NCBI RefSeq assembly: GCF_001695835.1
Contig: NZ_MBSO01000029.1
Location: 1-64,000, forward strand
Source: Ensifer sp. LC11
GTDB lineage: Bacteria; Pseudomonadota; Alphaproteobacteria; Rhizobiales; Rhizobiaceae
Length of the DNA: 64,000 nucleotides
Direction of reading: 5' to 3'
The position numbers and the translations under genes are program-made. Positions 61,613-64,000 of this stretch are shown here, one piece after another (positions within the stretch are counted from its first letter, which is position 1; each line of letters begins with the position of its first letter). A model generated the notes under the pieces. It was not told the origin of the DNA. It made no database searches and saw only the letters and a program-made list of their open reading frames with translations.

Positions 61613-61984
61613 ATGGCCGCCATCAGTTTCAACATCTCCACCGCCGAATACGGTGAGGGCCAGTCGTCCTTCCTGTCCGCCCGGCTGGTTTCGGAGCGGC
61701 TGGGCGTGACGCTCGCTGAACTGGCAAAGCTGATCGGCGTTGCGCGCAATACGCTGACGGCGAAATCGAGCGCGCGCAAGGTCGATGCGGCGCTGAGCGG
61801 TGTCGTGCGTATCCTCGCCATGGCCGGTGAGATGGCGGGCGACGACAGCCGCGCCGTCATCTGGTTCAAGCATCAACCGATTCCCGGCTGGGCGGGAAAG
61901 ACCGCCTATGACCTTGTCGGTGAAGGCAAGGCCGACAAGGTGCTCGCCTATCTCGAAGCCGTGCGCTCCGGTGTCTACGCCTGA
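61613..61984 (+). CDS. Xre/MbcA/ParS-type antitoxin (DUF2384)
   Basis: A 123-residue protein (133 if begun at 61583). A helix-turn-helix region (SARLVSERLGVTLAELAKLI, then ARNTLTAKS) is followed by the C-terminal DUF2384 toxin-binding domain (FKHQPIPGWAGKTAYDLVGEGKAD). It should neutralise the RES toxin and repress the operon. The stop overlaps the toxin start (TGATG), as is usual for such pairs. The upstream inverted repeat is its probable operator. Confidence 0.88.
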   Translation: MAAISFNISTAEYGEGQSSFLSARLVSERLGVTLAELAKLIGVARNTLTAKSSARKVDAALSGVVRILAMAGEMAGDDSRAVIWFKHQPIPGWAGKTAYDLVGEGKADKVLAYLEAVRSGVYA

Positions 61985-62493
61985 TGTCGTCAAGCGAAAC
62001 GGTGCGTCTGTGGCGTGCCTATGTGCCGCGATGGGCGCATGCGCCGCTCTCCGGCGAGGGCGCTCAGCGCTACGGTGGGCGGTGGAACCCGGTGGGCATG
62101 CCGGCGATCTACGCGGCGCGTGAACTGTCGACTGCCTGGGCCGAGTACAATCAGGGCTTCGTCCAGCACCCGGCGCTGATCGCCCAGCTCGAATTGCGCA
62201 ACGCGCGGCTTGCAGATCTGACGATGCCGGAGTCGCTGGCCGCTTTCGGCGTCACGGCTCAGATCCATCGTTGCGAATGGCGCGATGCCCTTGATCGGGG
62301 GCTCGTGCCCGACACGCATCGTTTGCAGGGAGAGCTCGGCACTCGCGGTTTCGACGGTCTGATCTATCCGTCCTTCATGTCGCCCGGCGGTACATGTGTA
62401 GCGCTCTGGCGCTGGAATGCCGGTGAAGGTGCCGAGCTGCAGGTCATAGATCCGGAGGGGCGTTTGCCGAAGACTCCGGCCTCCTGGCTCTGA
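61984..62493 (+). CDS. RES-domain toxin
   Basis: A 169-residue RES protein. The residues that name the family are visible: Arg33 in YGGRWNPVG, Tyr43 in PAIYAARE, Glu54 in AWAEYNQ, and the C-terminal serine in YPSFMSPGG. RES toxins are known to degrade NAD+ (NAD+ phosphorylase activity in the studied cases) or to modify PRPP synthetase in ParT. It is paired with the DUF2384 antitoxin upstream. The gene lies at the end of the leucine-degradation operon and is convergent with the FAD oxidase gene. Confidence 0.9.
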   Translation: MSSSETVRLWRAYVPRWAHAPLSGEGAQRYGGRWNPVGMPAIYAARELSTAWAEYNQGFVQHPALIAQLELRNARLADLTMPESLAAFGVTAQIHRCEWRDALDRGLVPDTHRLQGELGTRGFDGLIYPSFMSPGGTCVALWRWNAGEGAELQVIDPEGRLPKTPASWL

Positions 62494-62547
62494 GCTTCGA
62501 GAGGCTTGCGAATCCGGGTAAACCCCTCCCGCTTTTTGCCGCTTTGT

Positions 62548-63912
62548 CTAGAGTACCTTTCCCGGATTGAGGATGCCGTTCGGGTCGAGCGCGTGCTTGA
62601 TCCGCCGCATGAGTTCGAGCTCGGCGGGGCTGCGCGAATGGTCGAGGAAGTCCCGCTTGAGCGTACCGATGCCATGTTCCGCCGAGATCGACCCACGGAA
62701 ACGGCGCACGATCTCATAGACGATGCCGTCGACGATGTGCGGCGTCTCCGCGTCGCTGCCGGGATCGGAGAAGGCGATGTGCAGGTTGCTATCGGCGACA
62801 TGGCCGAAGAAGGAGACATGCGCAGCGGGGAAGCGCGCGGACAGCGCCTGGCCGCATTCGTCGGCGAAGCGGCCGATATCGCCGATCGGCAGGCTGATGT
62901 CGAGGTTGACGAGATCAGGCAGTTGACTGTCCATCGCATGGCCTTCGCGCACGCTCCAGAACGAGCGGCTTTCCTTCTCCGATTGCGCGATCAGCGCATC
63001 GCTGATGATGCCGTCTTCAAGCGCCTCGCCGAGGAAAGCCTCGAAGCCCTCGCGCTCGTTGCCGTTGCCGAGCAGATCCTGTTCGACAATCACCGCGAAG
63101 GGCGGAACTTCGTCGAAAAGCCTTTGCTTTTCCGCTTCCGCGTTGAAGCGGAAATAGCTCTGCCACATCGCTTCGAAAGCCGACAGGCCCGGTAGGCCGC
63201 GCTGGCATCGCGCCAGAAAGGCGACCACATTGTCGTAGCTGTCAAGCGCGCAGAGCGCCGTCAGCCGGCCGGCCGGCAGCGGCCTCAGCCGCAGAACCGC
63301 GCGGGTGATCACGCCCAATGTTCCTTCCGAGCCGATGAAATATTGCCGGAGGTCGTAGCCGGTATTGTTCTTGATCATCTTGTTGAGCGAGGAGACGATC
63401 GTGCCGTCGGCAAGTACGACCTCCAGGCCGAGCACGTTGTCACGGGTCACGCCGTAGCGAAGAACGCGGATGCCGCCGGCATTGGTGGCGAGGTTGCCGC
63501 CGATCTGGCAGGAGCCGCGCGCGCCGAGATCGATCGGCAGCAGGAAGCCGGCGTCATCTGCGGCGCGCTGGGCCACCTCGAGCGGCGTTCCGGCACGCAC
63601 CGTCATGGTTCCCGCCTGCGCATCAATTTCTTCAATCCCGGTGAAGCGCTCGAGCGAGATCACCACCGCATCGCCATTGGCATTGGCGCCGCCGGCAAGC
63701 CCGGTCAGGCCGCCCTGAACCACGACCGCCTGGCCGCGTTCGTTGCAGAGGCGAAGGGCCGCTGCGATCTCATCGCTGCTCGTCGGCCGGACGACCGCCT
63801 TCGGCAGATCGCGACCCGTGAGGCTGGCGTCGCTACGGTGGCGCTCGCTGATCTCCGTTCCGGTCAGGACGATATCGCCGAGGGTTTGCTTGAGGCCGTC
63901 AATGATGGTCAT
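62548..63912 (-). CDS. FAD-linked 2-hydroxyacid dehydrogenase (GlcD/D-LDH family)
   Basis: A 454-residue flavoprotein. The PCMH-type FAD-binding domain (about 35-210) has VVRPTSSDEIAAALRLCNER, QGGLTGLAGGANA and GARGSCQIGGNLATNAGGI. The C-terminal FAD-linked oxidase domain ends SISAEHGIGTLKRDFL with the metal-ligand histidine, then PNGILNPGKVL. Members oxidise D-lactate, D-2-hydroxyglutarate or glycolate and pass electrons to an acceptor. The exact substrate cannot be told. It is transcribed towards the RES gene. Confidence 0.92.
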   Translation of the reverse strand: MTIIDGLKQTLGDIVLTGTEISERHRSDASLTGRDLPKAVVRPTSSDEIAAALRLCNERGQAVVVQGGLTGLAGGANANGDAVVISLERFTGIEEIDAQAGTMTVRAGTPLEVAQRAADDAGFLLPIDLGARGSCQIGGNLATNAGGIRVLRYGVTRDNVLGLEVVLADGTIVSSLNKMIKNNTGYDLRQYFIGSEGTLGVITRAVLRLRPLPAGRLTALCALDSYDNVVAFLARCQRGLPGLSAFEAMWQSYFRFNAEAEKQRLFDEVPPFAVIVEQDLLGNGNEREGFEAFLGEALEDGIISDALIAQSEKESRSFWSVREGHAMDSQLPDLVNLDISLPIGDIGRFADECGQALSARFPAAHVSFFGHVADSNLHIAFSDPGSDAETPHIVDGIVYEIVRRFRGSISAEHGIGTLKRDFLDHSRSPAELELMRRIKHALDPNGILNPGKVL

Positions 63913-64000
63913 GCGCCGCTTCTCCCGTTCCGCGGCCTTGATGAGTGGCCGCGAAGGGTCCTGCTTAACGCATCCTGTCGCAAACCGATATCCGAGCGAC

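Noticed and set aside
1-64000. Search for CRISPR arrays, tRNA/rRNA genes, insertion sequences, prophage genes and att sites
   Set aside because: No regular repeat-spacer array, tRNA-like fold, transposase, integrase or phage gene was recognised; repeats found are single palindromes between genes.

Overview
The window is a gene-dense, GC-rich stretch of a Rhizobiaceae genome, most likely Ensifer/Sinorhizobium. The grounds are a GSII-type glutamine synthetase behind a sigma-54 promoter, an alphaproteobacterial cellulose operon with bcsN and bcsK, a leucine/isovalerate operon, many ABC uptake systems with their own regulators, and intergenic palindromes of types I recall as dispersed in rhizobial genomes. 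No ribosomal, tRNA, replication or mobile genes were recognised. From memory, glnII, bcs and the ivd/mcc genes of S. meliloti lie on the pSymB chromid, so this may be part of a comparable secondary replicon (inference).

Layout. 0.1-7.7 kb: regulators paired with small metabolic or transport genes (LysR/quinone oxidoreductase, XRE-cupin, DUF2798, LysR/NmrA, MocR/EamA exporter). 7.7-9.2 kb: glnII with a -24/-12 promoter and a strong bidirectional terminator. 9.2-16.2 kb (minus): a peptide-family ABC importer with a GH3 beta-N-acetylhexosaminidase and a GNAT acetyltransferase, probably for amino-sugar oligosaccharides or muropeptides. 16.6-20.2 kb: DUF454, DUF2161, and an NfeD-slipin pair. 20.2-29.7 kb: an Fbp/Afu-family importer with two adjacent paralogous binding proteins, a fused permease, an ATPase and an inositol-monophosphatase-family enzyme, divergent from a two-component system. 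This layout suggests uptake and dephosphorylation of an organophosphate rather than iron.

29.8-34.3 kb: a PAP2 phosphatase, an AdeRS-like two-component pair and a VirK/YbjX protein, read here as an envelope-stress group. 34.4-36.1 kb: a GFA-family protein, a LysE exporter and an Lrp regulator. 36.2-45.2 kb: a LacI-controlled sugar cluster (binding protein, double ATPase, two permeases, ketose 3-epimerase, FGGY kinase, class II aldolase) with clear operators between lacI and the structural genes; it is a complete ketose to ketose-1-phosphate to DHAP plus aldehyde route. 45.4-54.2 kb: bcsN-A-B-Z-K for cellulose. 54.5-61.5 kb: ivd, mccB, ridA, mccA, hmgL and a methylglutaconyl-CoA hydratase for leucine breakdown. 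61.6-62.5 kb: a RES-Xre toxin-antitoxin pair with a clear operator. 62.5-63.9 kb: an FAD-linked 2-hydroxyacid dehydrogenase.

The least described parts are the dual-binding-protein transporter with phosphatase and two-component system, the GH3-linked importer, and the ketose cluster of unknown substrate. All functions are inferred from sequence; no searches were run.
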